Assembly: GCF_004795055.1 (NCBI RefSeq)
Contig: NZ_SSBJ01000026.1
Coordinates: forward strand, 53,197 to 117,196
Source of the DNA: Streptomyces sp. A1136
GTDB taxonomy: Bacteria > Actinomycetota > Actinomycetes > Streptomycetales > Streptomycetaceae
DNA length: 64,000 bases
Direction: 5' to 3'
The notes under the pieces were generated by a model that worked only from the letters and a program-made list of their open reading frames with translations, searched no databases and was not told the origin of the DNA. The translations under genes and the position numbers were made by a program. Positions 1 to 8,208 of the stretch are shown in pieces; position 1 is the stretch's first letter, and each line of letters starts with the position of its first letter.

Positions 1-965
1 ATCTGCGGGTCGATGCCCTGCGAGAACAGGTTCATCCCCAGCGTGATCAGGTCGACGTTGCCGGTGCGCTCGCCCTGCCCGAACAGGCAGCCCTCGATGC
101 GGTCGGCGCCGGCCATCAGGGCCAGTTCGGCGGCCGCCACGGCGGTACCGCGGTCGTTGTGGGGGTGGACGGAGATGCAGATGTGCTCGCGGCGGGTCAG
201 GTTGCGGGCCATCCACTCGAAGCGGTCCGCGTGGGTGGACGGCGTCGAGCGTTCCACCGTGGCGGGCAGGTTCAGGATGATCTCGCGGCCCTCGCCGGGC
301 TGCCACACGTCGCACACCGCCTCGCAGACCTCCAGGGCGAAGTCCAGCTCGGTGTCGGTGAAGATCTCGGGGCTGTACTGGTAGCCGAAGGTCGTCTCGG
401 GGCCCAGCAGCTTGTCGGCGTACTCCATGACCAGGCGGGTGCCGTCGACGGCGATCTGCTTGATCTGCTCCTTGGAGCCGCGGAAGACGACCCGGCGGAA
501 GGTGGGGGCGGTCGCGTTGTACAGGTGGACGGTGGCGCGCTTGGCGCCGATCAGCGACTCCACGGTCCGCTCGATCAGGTCCTCGCGTGCCTGCGTCAGT
601 ACCGAGATGGTGACGTCGTCGGGGATCGCGCCCTCTTCGATGATGGAGCGGACGAAGGCGAAGTCCGTGTCACCGGAGGAGGGGAAGCCGACCTCGATCT
701 CCTTGTAGCCCATGCGCACCAGCAGGTCGAACATCTCGCGCTTGCGGGCGGGGGTCATCGGGTCGATCAGCGACTGGTTCCCGTCGCGCAGGTCGGTGGA
801 CAGCCAGCGGGGGGCCTTGGTTACGCGGGCGTCGGGCCAGGTGCGGTCCGGGATCTCCACCTGCTCGTAGAAGCCGTACTTGTGGATGGGCATCCCGGAC
901 GGCTTCTGCGTATGGGTCGCGTTGGTGATGGGCGTGGGGCGACCTGCGAAAGTGTGCTGACTCAT
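1..965 (-). CDS. leuA: 2-isopropylmalate synthase, 3' part missing (window edge)
   Basis: Catalyses acetyl-CoA plus 2-oxoisovalerate to 2-isopropylmalate, the committed step of leucine biosynthesis in the cytosol. The visible 321 residues start MSQHTFAGRPTP and run off the left edge. The DLRDGNQ motif at residues 58-64 opens the HMGL-like TIM-barrel domain, and HPHNDRG near residue 267 carries metal-binding histidines. The C-terminal regulatory LeuA dimer domain is outside the window. The ATG at 963-965 is chosen because a purine-rich GAGGAG lies just upstream. The gene is preceded by a 15-residue leader peptide with four consecutive leucine codons, so leucine-dependent attenuation is likely. 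Identification is firm. Confidence 0.96.
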   Translation of the reverse strand, partial: MSQHTFAGRPTPITNATHTQKPSGMPIHKYGFYEQVEIPDRTWPDARVTKAPRWLSTDLRDGNQSLIDPMTPARKREMFDLLVRMGYKEIEVGFPSSGDTDFAFVRSIIEEGAIPDDVTISVLTQAREDLIERTVESLIGAKRATVHLYNATAPTFRRVVFRGSKEQIKQIAVDGTRLVMEYADKLLGPETTFGYQYSPEIFTDTELDFALEVCEAVCDVWQPGEGREIILNLPATVERSTPSTHADRFEWMARNLTRREHICISVHPHNDRGTAVAAAELALMAGADRIEGCLFGQGERTGNVDLITLGMNLFSQGIDPQ

Positions 966-1067
966 GGCGTGGGGCTCCTCGCGTGTCCGCGTGTAGTTCG
1001 CTGGGACGGCCGACGGCGGTCGTAAATCCGCAACACCAAACTCCGCGGGGAGGGGGCCGGCCTACGA
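966..1067 (-). promoter_or_regulatory. leuA leader RNA between leader peptide and leuA start
   Basis: This 102-nt transcribed spacer separates the leader stop from leuA. No U-tract terminator is visible. Instead CUCCCCGCG (1052-1044) can pair with CGCGAGGAG (983-975), which includes the leuA ribosome-binding site, with one mismatch. That would let leader translation control access to the leuA RBS. The pairing is seen by eye; its role is inference. Confidence 0.5.
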
Positions 1068-1115
1068 CTACAGACCCTCGCCGCGGCAGCTAAGGAGAAG
1101 CAGCCCGAAACGCAT
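1068..1115 (-). CDS. leuL: leuA leader peptide MRFGLLLLSCRGEGL
   Basis: A 15-codon ORF, ATG at 1113-1115 and TAG at 1068-1070, lies about 100 nt upstream of leuA on the same strand. It reads MRFGLLLLSCRGEGL. The four leucine codons in a row are CTG CTT CTC CTT. CTT is rare in GC-rich actinobacteria, which fits a sensor of leucyl-tRNA supply. Leader-peptide control of leuA is established for actinobacteria including Streptomyces. A TAGGCT hexamer ends 9 nt before the ATG and could be a -10 box, so the leader mRNA may have almost no 5' UTR. Assignment as a leader is strong; the mechanism is inferred. Confidence 0.85.
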   Translation of the reverse strand: MRFGLLLLSCRGEGL

Positions 1116-1341
1116 GATGGGCCGAGCCTAGCGGAGCCGCGCCGTAACGCGAGGACCTGTTTCAGTATGCAAGACCTCCTGGTCCGTTTTGTACCCCTTT
1201 GTGAGTTAAGACTCGCTTTGGATCGCCGAGGGCGGGAGATCTCCGGTCGATCCGTCAACGCGGTGCGACGCCTTTCAGACAACCGAATGAATCATGGTCG
1301 CGATTAGTGACAGAGTCGTCACGCACTGCCACATTGCGCAC

Positions 1342-2406
1342 ATGGATGCTACTCTTCGTCCCGGCCGGCCCGTCTTCTGCACGGTCGTGCCTCCTCACCT
1401 GCTCGACCGCATCGCCCGCTCGCGGGACGAGCGCCGCGCCGACACCGCCCAGCGCACCCTCGAACACGACGCCGCCCTGCGCACCCGTCGCCGGGTCACC
1501 ACCGTCCGCGGCGTCGCCCCGGCAGCGGCGACGCCCGTCACCGACGAGCCGCGGCGGACGGTGTACGACGCCGGGCACCGCACCCGGCTGCCGGGCGCCC
1601 GGGTGCGCGGCGAGGGCGACGAACCGACCGGCGACGCCAGCGTCAACCGCGCGTACGCCGGGCTGGGAGCCACGTACGACTTGTTCCTCAAGGGGTTCGG
1701 GCGCCACTCGATCGACGACGCGGGCCTGCCGCTGGACGCGAGCGTCCACTACGGCGAGGACTACGACAACGCCTTCTGGGACGGCCGCCAGATGGTCTTC
1801 GGGGACGGCGACGGCGACCTCTTCCTCGACTTCACGGTGTCCGTGGACGTGATCGGACACGAACTGACCCACGGCGTCACCCAGTACACCGCCAATCTGG
1901 AGTACCGGGGCCAGTCGGGCGCGCTGAACGAGTCGATGTCGGACGTGTTCGGCTCGCTGATCAAGCAGTACTCGCTGGGACAGACCACCGACCAGGCGGA
2001 CTGGCTGATCGGCGCGGGTCTGCTCGGACCCGCCGTCACCGGGGTCGCGCTGCGCTCGATGAAGGCGCCGGGGACGGCGTACGACGACGACGAGCTGGGC
2101 AAGGACCCGCAGCCCGCGACGATGGACGGCTACGTGACCACGCACGGCGACAACGGCGGCGTGCACATCAACTCCGGCATCCCCAACCACGCGTTCTACA
2201 TCGTGGCGACCGAACTGGGCGGCAAGGCCTGGGAGCGGGCCGGGCGGATCTGGTACGACACGCTGACCGGCGGCGCGCTCGCCCCCGACGCCGACTTCGC
2301 GGACTTCGCCCGGCTCTCGGTCGCGGCGGCGGTCGCGCGCTACGGGGAAGGCGGCGCGGAGCACCAGGCGATGCAGAAGGCGTGGTCGGCGGTCGGCTTG
2401 GGGTAG
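1342..2406 (+). CDS. M4 family metallopeptidase, protealysin-like
   Basis: Thermolysin-family zinc endopeptidase, 354 residues from the ATG at 1342. A longer start at 1294 exists, but the chosen start gives the usual short protealysin-type N-terminus. Zinc site: H173-E174-x-x-H177 in GHELTHGVTQ, third ligand E197 in GALNESMSDVFG, and the catalytic H275 in DNGGVHINSG. The VVPPHLL stretch near residue 15 matches the proline-rich propeptide motif of protealysin-like precursors. There is no signal peptide, as in protealysin, so activity may be intracellular or released without Sec. The next gene, 10 bp downstream, resembles the inhibitor emfourin, so the two probably form a protease-inhibitor operon. 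Confidence 0.93.
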   Translation: MDATLRPGRPVFCTVVPPHLLDRIARSRDERRADTAQRTLEHDAALRTRRRVTTVRGVAPAAATPVTDEPRRTVYDAGHRTRLPGARVRGEGDEPTGDASVNRAYAGLGATYDLFLKGFGRHSIDDAGLPLDASVHYGEDYDNAFWDGRQMVFGDGDGDLFLDFTVSVDVIGHELTHGVTQYTANLEYRGQSGALNESMSDVFGSLIKQYSLGQTTDQADWLIGAGLLGPAVTGVALRSMKAPGTAYDDDELGKDPQPATMDGYVTTHGDNGGVHINSGIPNHAFYIVATELGGKAWERAGRIWYDTLTGGALAPDADFADFARLSVAAAVARYGEGGAEHQAMQKAWSAVGLG

Positions 2407-2416
2407 AAGGGCCGAC

Positions 2417-2686
2417 ATGCGGATTCTGGTGGTACGGACGGGCGGCTTCACGGGCATAGAGCGCCGGGTCGAGGTGGACACCTCGGGCCGGCCCGACGAG
2501 AAGGAGTGGCAGGCGCTGGCGCTGCTGGCGCTGCGCCCCGGGCCGCCGGGGCACGGACCGGACCGGGTGCGGGACGGGTTCTCGTACCGGATCACGGTGG
2601 ACGGGCGGACCGTGTCCTGCTCGGAGCCGTACCTCTCGGAGGCCCAGCGGAGCCTGATCACGCGCGTGCTCAAGGAGGGTGCGTAG
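2417..2686 (+). CDS. Emfourin-like inhibitor of the adjacent M4 protease
   Basis: An 89-residue protein starting MRILVVRTGGFTGIERRVEVD and ending VLKEGA. Its size, the GGFTG turn, the alternating hydrophobic strands and its place directly after a protealysin-like gene match emfourin, the protein inhibitor of protealysin-type M4 peptidases that is encoded as the second cistron of such operons. An AGAAGG sequence 5 nt before the ATG is a good RBS, and the gap to the protease stop is only 10 bp, so co-transcription is expected. No signal peptide is seen. The family call rests on recognition of the N-terminal pattern plus context and has not been verified by a profile search. Confidence 0.8.
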   Translation: MRILVVRTGGFTGIERRVEVDTSGRPDEKEWQALALLALRPGPPGHGPDRVRDGFSYRITVDGRTVSCSEPYLSEAQRSLITRVLKEGA

Positions 2687-2741
2687 CGGCGCCGGGGTGA
2701 AATCGGATGACCGGCACCCGGCGCTTTGCTTGGATGACCGG

Positions 2742-3563
2742 ATGACCACACAAACGATCTTGACCGCGCTGGAGCGGTACTACGACGCGGCGCCGCGCGC
2801 CGGCGGCGCCCGGGCGGAGGACTTCGGGCCGTTGACCCTCTTCGTACAGGAGGGCGCGGGCTGGCCGTACTACGCGCGGCCCGCGCTCGGCGGCCCCGAT
2901 GCCTCCGTGGCGGACGTCGAACGGGTCCTTGCCCGCCAACGGGAACTCGGACTGCCCGAAGCCTTCGAATGGGTGGCCGAAAACAATCCCTCGCTCCGCG
3001 CCTCGGTGGAGGCCGCGGGCCTCCACGTCCACGCCCACCCGCTCATGGTCCTGGACACCTCCGAGCCGCTCCCGACCCCGACGGCGGACGCGCGGGTGCT
3101 CGGCGCGGACGACCCCTTGCTGACGGCCGCGGTGACGGTGCCGATGCTGGCCTTCGCGACGCCGGGCACGGGCCTGGGCGAGGCCGGTCCGGCGGAACTC
3201 GCGGCCGCGACCGCGGACGCGGCGGTGGAGGTGCGCCGCGCGGCGGTCGCGCGGAACATCGCGTCGGGCCGCACCGTCCTGGCCGCCGCCGTCCGGGACG
3301 GGGTCGTGCTGTGCTCGGGCCAGTACAACCCGGTGGGCGACGTCGCCGAGATCGTCGGCGTGGGCACCCTTCCGGCGGCCCGCCGCCGGGGACTGGCCCT
3401 CGCGGTCACGGCGACCCTGGTCGCCGAGGCCCTCGCGCGCGGCGTCCGCACGGTGTTCCTCTCGGCGGGCGACGAGGACGTGGCCCGGATCTACGGTCGG
3501 GCCGGCTTCCGTCCGGTGGGCACGGCCCTGATCGCGGAGCCCCCGGCACCGGTCGGCGGCTGA
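2742..3563 (+). CDS. GNAT family N-acetyltransferase
   Basis: A 273-residue protein with the acetyl-CoA-binding GNAT motif A near its C-terminus: GVGTLPAARRRGLALAVTA, followed by VFLSAGDEDVARIYGRAGFRPVG, in which YxRxGFRxVG is the classical motif B. The N-terminal half is a degenerate second GNAT-like region of unknown substrate. The start MTTQTILTALERYYD is taken because longer starts overlap the inhibitor gene. No clear RBS precedes it, so the mRNA may be leaderless. The acceptor cannot be deduced. Confidence 0.85.
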   Translation: MTTQTILTALERYYDAAPRAGGARAEDFGPLTLFVQEGAGWPYYARPALGGPDASVADVERVLARQRELGLPEAFEWVAENNPSLRASVEAAGLHVHAHPLMVLDTSEPLPTPTADARVLGADDPLLTAAVTVPMLAFATPGTGLGEAGPAELAAATADAAVEVRRAAVARNIASGRTVLAAAVRDGVVLCSGQYNPVGDVAEIVGVGTLPAARRRGLALAVTATLVAEALARGVRTVFLSAGDEDVARIYGRAGFRPVGTALIAEPPAPVGG

Positions 3564-3677
3564 GGCGCGGCCCCCGCCCGGAACCGCGGTTTGCCGGAAC
3601 GGCAAGGTTGTTTGCGCCCGCACCCCGGCCGGGCGGACGATCGGCGTATCGATCACCGCACAGGAAGAGGGGTCCAC

Positions 3678-4359
3678 ATGCCCGAGGAAGCCGCGTCCGC
3701 CGAACACACCGACCACGCCTCGCACGCCGTCCCGGAAGGCGGCGAGGAGTACTGGGACTCGCGCTACCGCGAGAGCGATCGCGTGTGGAGCGGCAACGCC
3801 AACGCCGTCCTGGTCCGTGAGGCCGAGGGGCTCACCCCCGGGCCGCGCCCTGGACCTCGGCTGCGGCGAGGGCGGCGACGCCGTGTGGCTGGCCCGGCAG
3901 GGCTGGAGGGTCACCGCGACCGACATCTCCGGTGTCGCGCTGGAACGGGCGCGGGCCCACGCGGAGGAGGCCGGGGTCGGCGACCGGGTCGACTGGCAGC
4001 GCCACGACCTGGCCCGGTCCTTCCCGGACGGCGAGTTCGACCTGGTCTCCGCGTGCTTCCTGCACACCTACGGCGACTTCCCCCGCGAGCGGGTCCTGCG
4101 CAGGGCCGCCGCGGCCGTGGCCCCGGGCGGCGTCCTGCTCGTCGTCGGCCACGCGGGCCTACCCTCCGGGCACGACCACCCGGACCACGCGGTGCCGCCC
4201 TTCCCGACCCCGGACGAGGTGGTGGCACAACTGGAGCTGCCGGAGGGTGAGTGGGAGGTACTGCTCGCGGAGGAACACGAGCGGTTGCGGACCCGGCCCG
4301 ACGACGGCCGGCCCGAGCCCCACGCCGACAACGCGGTGAAGGTCCTGCGGCTGCCCTAG
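3678..4359 (+). pseudogene. Class I SAM-dependent methyltransferase, frameshifted
   Basis: The gene starts MPEEAASAEHTDH at 3678 behind a good GGAAGAGG RBS and encodes EEYWDSRYRESDRVWSGNAN, the N-terminal pattern of small-molecule methyltransferases. After LTPG the frame is lost. The SAM-binding motif RALDLGCGEGGDAVWLA continues in the +1 frame and the rest is intact to the TAG at 4357-4359. One extra C near 3843, inside a C/G-rich run, explains the shift: removing it joins LTPG to RALDLGCG. Either the gene is disrupted or there is a sequencing error. The intact protein would be about 226 residues. The substrate is unknown. Confidence 0.8.
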
Positions 4360-4436
4360 GCCGGGTCTTTAGGATCAGGCCTGGCGCGCCGAAGCACCCC
4401 TGGCGCGCCGGAAGCCGGCCCGAGCCCCGCGGAGGA

Positions 4437-5378
4437 TCAGAAGCCGAGCTTGCGCAGCTGCTTGGGGTCGCGCTGCCAGTCCTTGGCCACCTTCACGTGG
4501 AGGTCCAGGAAGACGGGGGTGCCCAGGAGCGCCTCGATGTGCTTGCGCGACTTCATCCCGACCTCCTTGAGGCGGGAGCCCTTCGGGCCGATGATGATGC
4601 CCTTCTGGCTGGGCCGCTCGATGTAGACGTTCGCGTGGATGTCGAGCAGCGGGCGGTCCGCCGGACGGTTCTCCCGGGGGATCATCTCCTCCACGACCAC
4701 CGCGATCGAGTGCGGGAGCTCGTCGCGCACGCCCTCCAGCGCGGCCTCCCGGATGAGCTCCGCGACCATCACCATCTCGGGCTCGTCGGTGAGGTCGCCC
4801 TCGGGGTACAGCGGCGGGCTCTCCGGCAGCAGGGGCGCGATCAGGTCCGCCAGCAGTTGGACCTGGCTGTCGCCGACCGCCGACACGGGGACGATCTCGG
4901 CCCACTCGAAGCCGAGCTCGGCTCCGAGCTGGTGGATGGCGAGGAGCTGCTCGGCGAGCTGCTTCGATTCCACCAGGTCGGTCTTGGTGACGATGGCGAT
5001 CTTGGGGGTCTTCTTGATCGCCGCGAGTTCCTTCGCGATGAACTTGTCCCCGGGGCCGAGCTTCTGGTCGGCCGGCAGGCAGAAGCCGATGACGTCGACC
5101 TCGGCCCAGGTGGTCCGCACGACGTCGTTCAGGCGCTCGCCGAGCAGGGTGCGCGGCTTGTGCAGGCCGGGCGTGTCGACCAGCACCAGTTGGGCGTCGG
5201 GGCGGTGCACGATGCCGCGAACGGTGTGGCGGGTGGTCTGCGGCCGGTTCGAGGTGATCGCGACCTTGGTGCCCACGAGCGCGTTGGTCAGGGTCGACTT
5301 GCCCGCGTTGGGGCGGCCGACGAAACAGGCGAAGCCCGCGCGGTGCGGGGCGGTGGGCTCGGGGGAACGATCGCTCAT
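4437..5378 (-). CDS. era: GTPase Era
   Basis: Essential GTPase that binds the 3' end of 16S rRNA and assists 30S assembly. Length is 313 residues from MSDRSPEPT; an ATG three codons upstream is an alternative. G1 is GRPNAGKST (21-29), G3 is DTPGLHKPR, G4 is TKTDLV. The C-terminal KH domain contains the IIGPKGSRLKEVG loop and ends DPKQLRKLGF. Length and motifs match the family. In many Streptomyces era is near ybeY-phoH; here the regulator, MFS and methyltransferase genes intervene. The long open frame upstream of the start has no Era-like sequence and was not included. Confidence 0.97.
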   Translation of the reverse strand: MSDRSPEPTAPHRAGFACFVGRPNAGKSTLTNALVGTKVAITSNRPQTTRHTVRGIVHRPDAQLVLVDTPGLHKPRTLLGERLNDVVRTTWAEVDVIGFCLPADQKLGPGDKFIAKELAAIKKTPKIAIVTKTDLVESKQLAEQLLAIHQLGAELGFEWAEIVPVSAVGDSQVQLLADLIAPLLPESPPLYPEGDLTDEPEMVMVAELIREAALEGVRDELPHSIAVVVEEMIPRENRPADRPLLDIHANVYIERPSQKGIIIGPKGSRLKEVGMKSRKHIEALLGTPVFLDLHVKVAKDWQRDPKQLRKLGF

Positions 5379-5387
5379 ACGGGCCAT

Positions 5388-5758
5388 TCTCCCCGATGCC
5401 GCTCCCGGCGCCGACCAGGCCACGGCCGCGAGGGCCGATGCGGTCGTCGGCCGGGGCCGGCGCGCGCGGTCGGCGGCACCTTCGGCGCTCGCCCCCGCGT
5501 CCCCGCCGCGCGCGGTCGGCCGACCGCGCGGACGCGCCTCCCGGCCGGGCGGCAGCTCCGTCGCCGGCCGGCCGGGCCCGCGGTGCGGGAGGCGCGTCGG
5601 CGCAGGGTGACGGTGCCGAGGTCGCGCAGGGTGTACGTGATCTCCGCGCCGTTGCCGTCGGCGCGGGGGCGGTGTGACCGGTGGCGGTTGCGGTCGGGCG
5701 CTGCGACCCGGGCACTTCCCCGGCCGTGGTGCGGACGGTGGGCCGGGGGTGGGAGGGG
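5388..5758. other. Non-coding 371-bp gap between era and the regulator gene
   Basis: Very GC-rich sequence with no convincing gene. All long frames are proline/arginine-rich and look like noise. On the minus strand near 5590-5670 one frame reads NGAEITYTLRDLGTVTLRRR, which resembles real protein and might be the remnant of a lost gene. No terminator with a clean stem was found. Confidence 0.5.
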
Positions 5759-6808
5759 TCACCGCGCGGAAGCCACATCGACGGGCGGTCCATCGGGCGA
5801 CAGCGATGAGCCGCCGACCGCGCGGAACGTCCTGCGGTACCCGGTCGGACTCACCCCGAGCGCGGCCTGTACGTGCTTGCGCAGCGACTGGGCCGTCCCG
5901 AACCCGCTCTCCCGAGCCACCCGTTCCATCGGGAGCTCCGTCAGCTCCAGCAGTCGTCGGGCCCGCTCGACGCGTTGCGCGACGATCCACTCGCCCGGGC
6001 TCACCCCGACCTCCTCGCGGAACCTGCGCGTGAACGTCCGTACCGACACGGCCTCCTGGCGGGCCAGGTCGCTCAGCCTGATCGGCTCGTGCAGTCGCTC
6101 CAGCAGCCAGGCCCGCGCGGAAGCGGTACCGGTCCGCTGCGGTTCGGGGACCGGGCGCTCGATGAACTGGGCCTGCCCGCCGTCCCGGTGGGGCGGCACC
6201 ACGGTCCGCCGGGCCACCTCGTTCGCGACGGCGGCGCCGTGGTCGCGGCGCACGATGTGCAGGCACAGGTCGATGCCGGCCGCGACTCCGGCGGAGGTCA
6301 GCACGTCCCCGTCGTCGGTGTAGAGCACGTCGGCGTCGACGAGCACGCGGGGGAACAGCCGCTGGAAGTGCTCGGCGTGGGCCCAGTGGGTCGTCGCGCG
6401 GAGACCGTCCAGGTACCCCGCGGCGGCCAGCACGTAACCACCCGTACAGATGGAGACGAGCCGGGTGCCGGGGCGGACGTGGGTCAGGGCGGCGGCGAGT
6501 TCGTCCGTCAGGCGGCCGTGCTCGTACACCGGCCCGAGCTCGTACGAAGCCGGAACCACGACCGTGTCGGCCGTGGCGAGCAGCTCCGGGCCGTGTTCGA
6601 CGCGGATCGCGAAGTCGGCGTCGGTGGGCACCTGCCCCGCGGACAGTCCACAGGTGAGGATCTCGTACAGCGGCCGCCCGGCCCGGTCCTTGGCCCGGCC
6701 GAAGATCCGGTGCGGAATGCCGAGTTCGAAGGGCAACAGCCCGGCGAGGGCGAGGACGACGACCCGGTGGGCGGAGTCTTCCGACGGGATCTGCGTACGA
6801 GAGTCCAT
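5759..6808 (-). CDS. GlxA-type AraC family transcriptional regulator
   Basis: A 349-residue two-domain regulator. The N-terminal DJ-1/PfpI-like domain starts VVVLALAGLLPFELGIPHRIF and has the nucleophile-elbow cysteine in SICTGGYVLAAAGYLDG. The C-terminal AraC helix-turn-helix pair includes LARQEAVSVRTFTRRFREEV and MERVARESGFGTAQSLRKHV. Such proteins bind DNA and often sense small metabolites, controlling neighbouring genes. The MFS transporter gene starts divergently about 70 bp away, so that short gap probably holds the shared operator. The start at 6808 gives MDSRTQIPSED. The inducer is unknown. Confidence 0.92.
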   Translation of the reverse strand: MDSRTQIPSEDSAHRVVVLALAGLLPFELGIPHRIFGRAKDRAGRPLYEILTCGLSAGQVPTDADFAIRVEHGPELLATADTVVVPASYELGPVYEHGRLTDELAAALTHVRPGTRLVSICTGGYVLAAAGYLDGLRATTHWAHAEHFQRLFPRVLVDADVLYTDDGDVLTSAGVAAGIDLCLHIVRRDHGAAVANEVARRTVVPPHRDGGQAQFIERPVPEPQRTGTASARAWLLERLHEPIRLSDLARQEAVSVRTFTRRFREEVGVSPGEWIVAQRVERARRLLELTELPMERVARESGFGTAQSLRKHVQAALGVSPTGYRRTFRAVGGSSLSPDGPPVDVASAR

Positions 6809-6879
6809 GGCCCGATCGTAGCGAAGCGTGTCGTTCAGGCCACTGTCGCCCGGTGCCCCCGCGGCCGGAAGCTGTCCGG

Positions 6880-8208
6880 GTGACCCAGACAGCACCCACG
6901 CCGGCGCCCTCGCCCGCGCCCACGCCCGCCGCCGATGCCGCTCCCCCGCCCGCCCCGCGCACGCCCGGTCGCGTCCACCGCGCCTGGTTCGTCGCGGCCG
7001 TCGCCTTCGTGACGATCGTCGGCGCCGCCGCCTTCGCCTCCCTGCCCGGGCTGCTCATCGAACCGCTCCACGAGGAGTTCGACTGGTCGCGCGGCACCAT
7101 CGGCTTCGCCGTCTCCGTCAACCTCGCCCTCTACGGGCTGACCGCGCCGTTCGCGGCCGCGCTGATGGACCGTTTCGGCATGCGCCGGGTCGTGGCGGTG
7201 GCCCTGATCGTCATATCCGCCGGCGCGGTGGCCACGGTCTGGATGACCGCGGCCTGGCAACTGGTGCTGCTCTGGGGAGTGCTGGTCGGTCTGGGCAGCG
7301 GCTCTATGGCCATGGCGTTCGCCGCGACCGTGACCAACCGCTGGTTCACCGCCCGCCGCGGACTCGTCACCGGCGTCCTGACCGCGGCCGGCGCCTCCGG
7401 ACAATTGATCTTCCTTCCGTTGCTGTCCTGGCTGGTGGAACGCCACGGGTGGCGCCCGGGCTCGGTCACCGTGTCGCTGGCCGCGCTGGTCGTCGTGCCC
7501 TTCGTGTGGCTGCTGCTGCGCGACCACCCCGCGGACGTGGGGCTCGCTCCCTACGGCGGCACGTACGCGCACAAGCCCGCGCCGGCGCGCGGGGCGGCGG
7601 GGCGCGCGGTGTCGGTGCTGTTCAAGGCGGCCCGGACCGGCCCCTTCTGGCTCCTGGCCGGCACCTTCGCGATCTGCGGCGCCTCGACCAACGGACTGGT
7701 GCGGACGCACTTCGTGCCGGCGGCGCACGACCACGGCATGCCGGTGACGGCGGCAGCCGGACTGCTCGCGGTGGTCGGCGTGTTCGACGTGCTCGGCACG
7801 ATCGCCTCCGGCTGGTTCACCGACCGGTTCGAGGCGCGTCGACTGCTGGCGGTGTACTACGCCCTGCGCGGCGTCTCGCTCCTGTTCCTGCCGATGCTGA
7901 TGGCGCCGTCCGTGCACCCGCCGATGGTCTTCTTCATCGTCTTCTACGGCCTGGACTGGGTCGCGACCGTCCCGCCCACCATCGCGCTGTGCCGCGAGCA
8001 GTACGGGGAGGACAGTGCCATCGTCTTCGGCTGGGTGCTGGCCTCGCACCAGGTGGGCGCGGCCCTGGTGGCCTTCCTGGGCGGCCTGGCGCGCGACGCG
8101 TTCGGCTCGTACGACCTGGTCTGGTACGCGGCGGGCGCGCTGTGCGCGGTGGCCGCCCTGATGGCCATGGTCATCAGGCGCCGGACCGGTGATCCAATGG
8201 CGGCATGA
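6880..8208 (+). CDS. MFS transporter
   Basis: Major facilitator superfamily protein of about 442 residues with roughly twelve hydrophobic segments. The N-terminal tail is Pro/Ala-rich, then WFVAAVAFVTIVGAAAFASL opens the membrane part. The loop DRFGMRRVVAVAL between helices 2 and 3 is the MFS signature, and a related DRFEARRLLAVYY loop marks the second half. A GTG at 6880 follows a GGAAG RBS by 8 nt; a GTG at 6853 is the alternative. The gene is divergent from a GlxA-type regulator and its stop overlaps the next methyltransferase gene, suggesting a regulated two-gene operon. The substrate is unknown. Confidence 0.92.
   Translation: MTQTAPTPAPSPAPTPAADAAPPPAPRTPGRVHRAWFVAAVAFVTIVGAAAFASLPGLLIEPLHEEFDWSRGTIGFAVSVNLALYGLTAPFAAALMDRFGMRRVVAVALIVISAGAVATVWMTAAWQLVLLWGVLVGLGSGSMAMAFAATVTNRWFTARRGLVTGVLTAAGASGQLIFLPLLSWLVERHGWRPGSVTVSLAALVVVPFVWLLLRDHPADVGLAPYGGTYAHKPAPARGAAGRAVSVLFKAARTGPFWLLAGTFAICGASTNGLVRTHFVPAAHDHGMPVTAAAGLLAVVGVFDVLGTIASGWFTDRFEARRLLAVYYALRGVSLLFLPMLMAPSVHPPMVFFIVFYGLDWVATVPPTIALCREQYGEDSAIVFGWVLASHQVGAALVAFLGGLARDAFGSYDLVWYAAGALCAVAALMAMVIRRRTGDPMAA

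Noticed and set aside
4381..4412. Short direct repeat TGGCGCGCC near the era 3' end
   Set aside because: Only two copies of a 9-bp GC-rich word, expected by chance in this composition.
4437..7121. An 894-codon minus frame extending era upstream
   Set aside because: Residues upstream of the Era start are Pro/Arg-rich and overlap the regulator gene; the family length is met from 5378.
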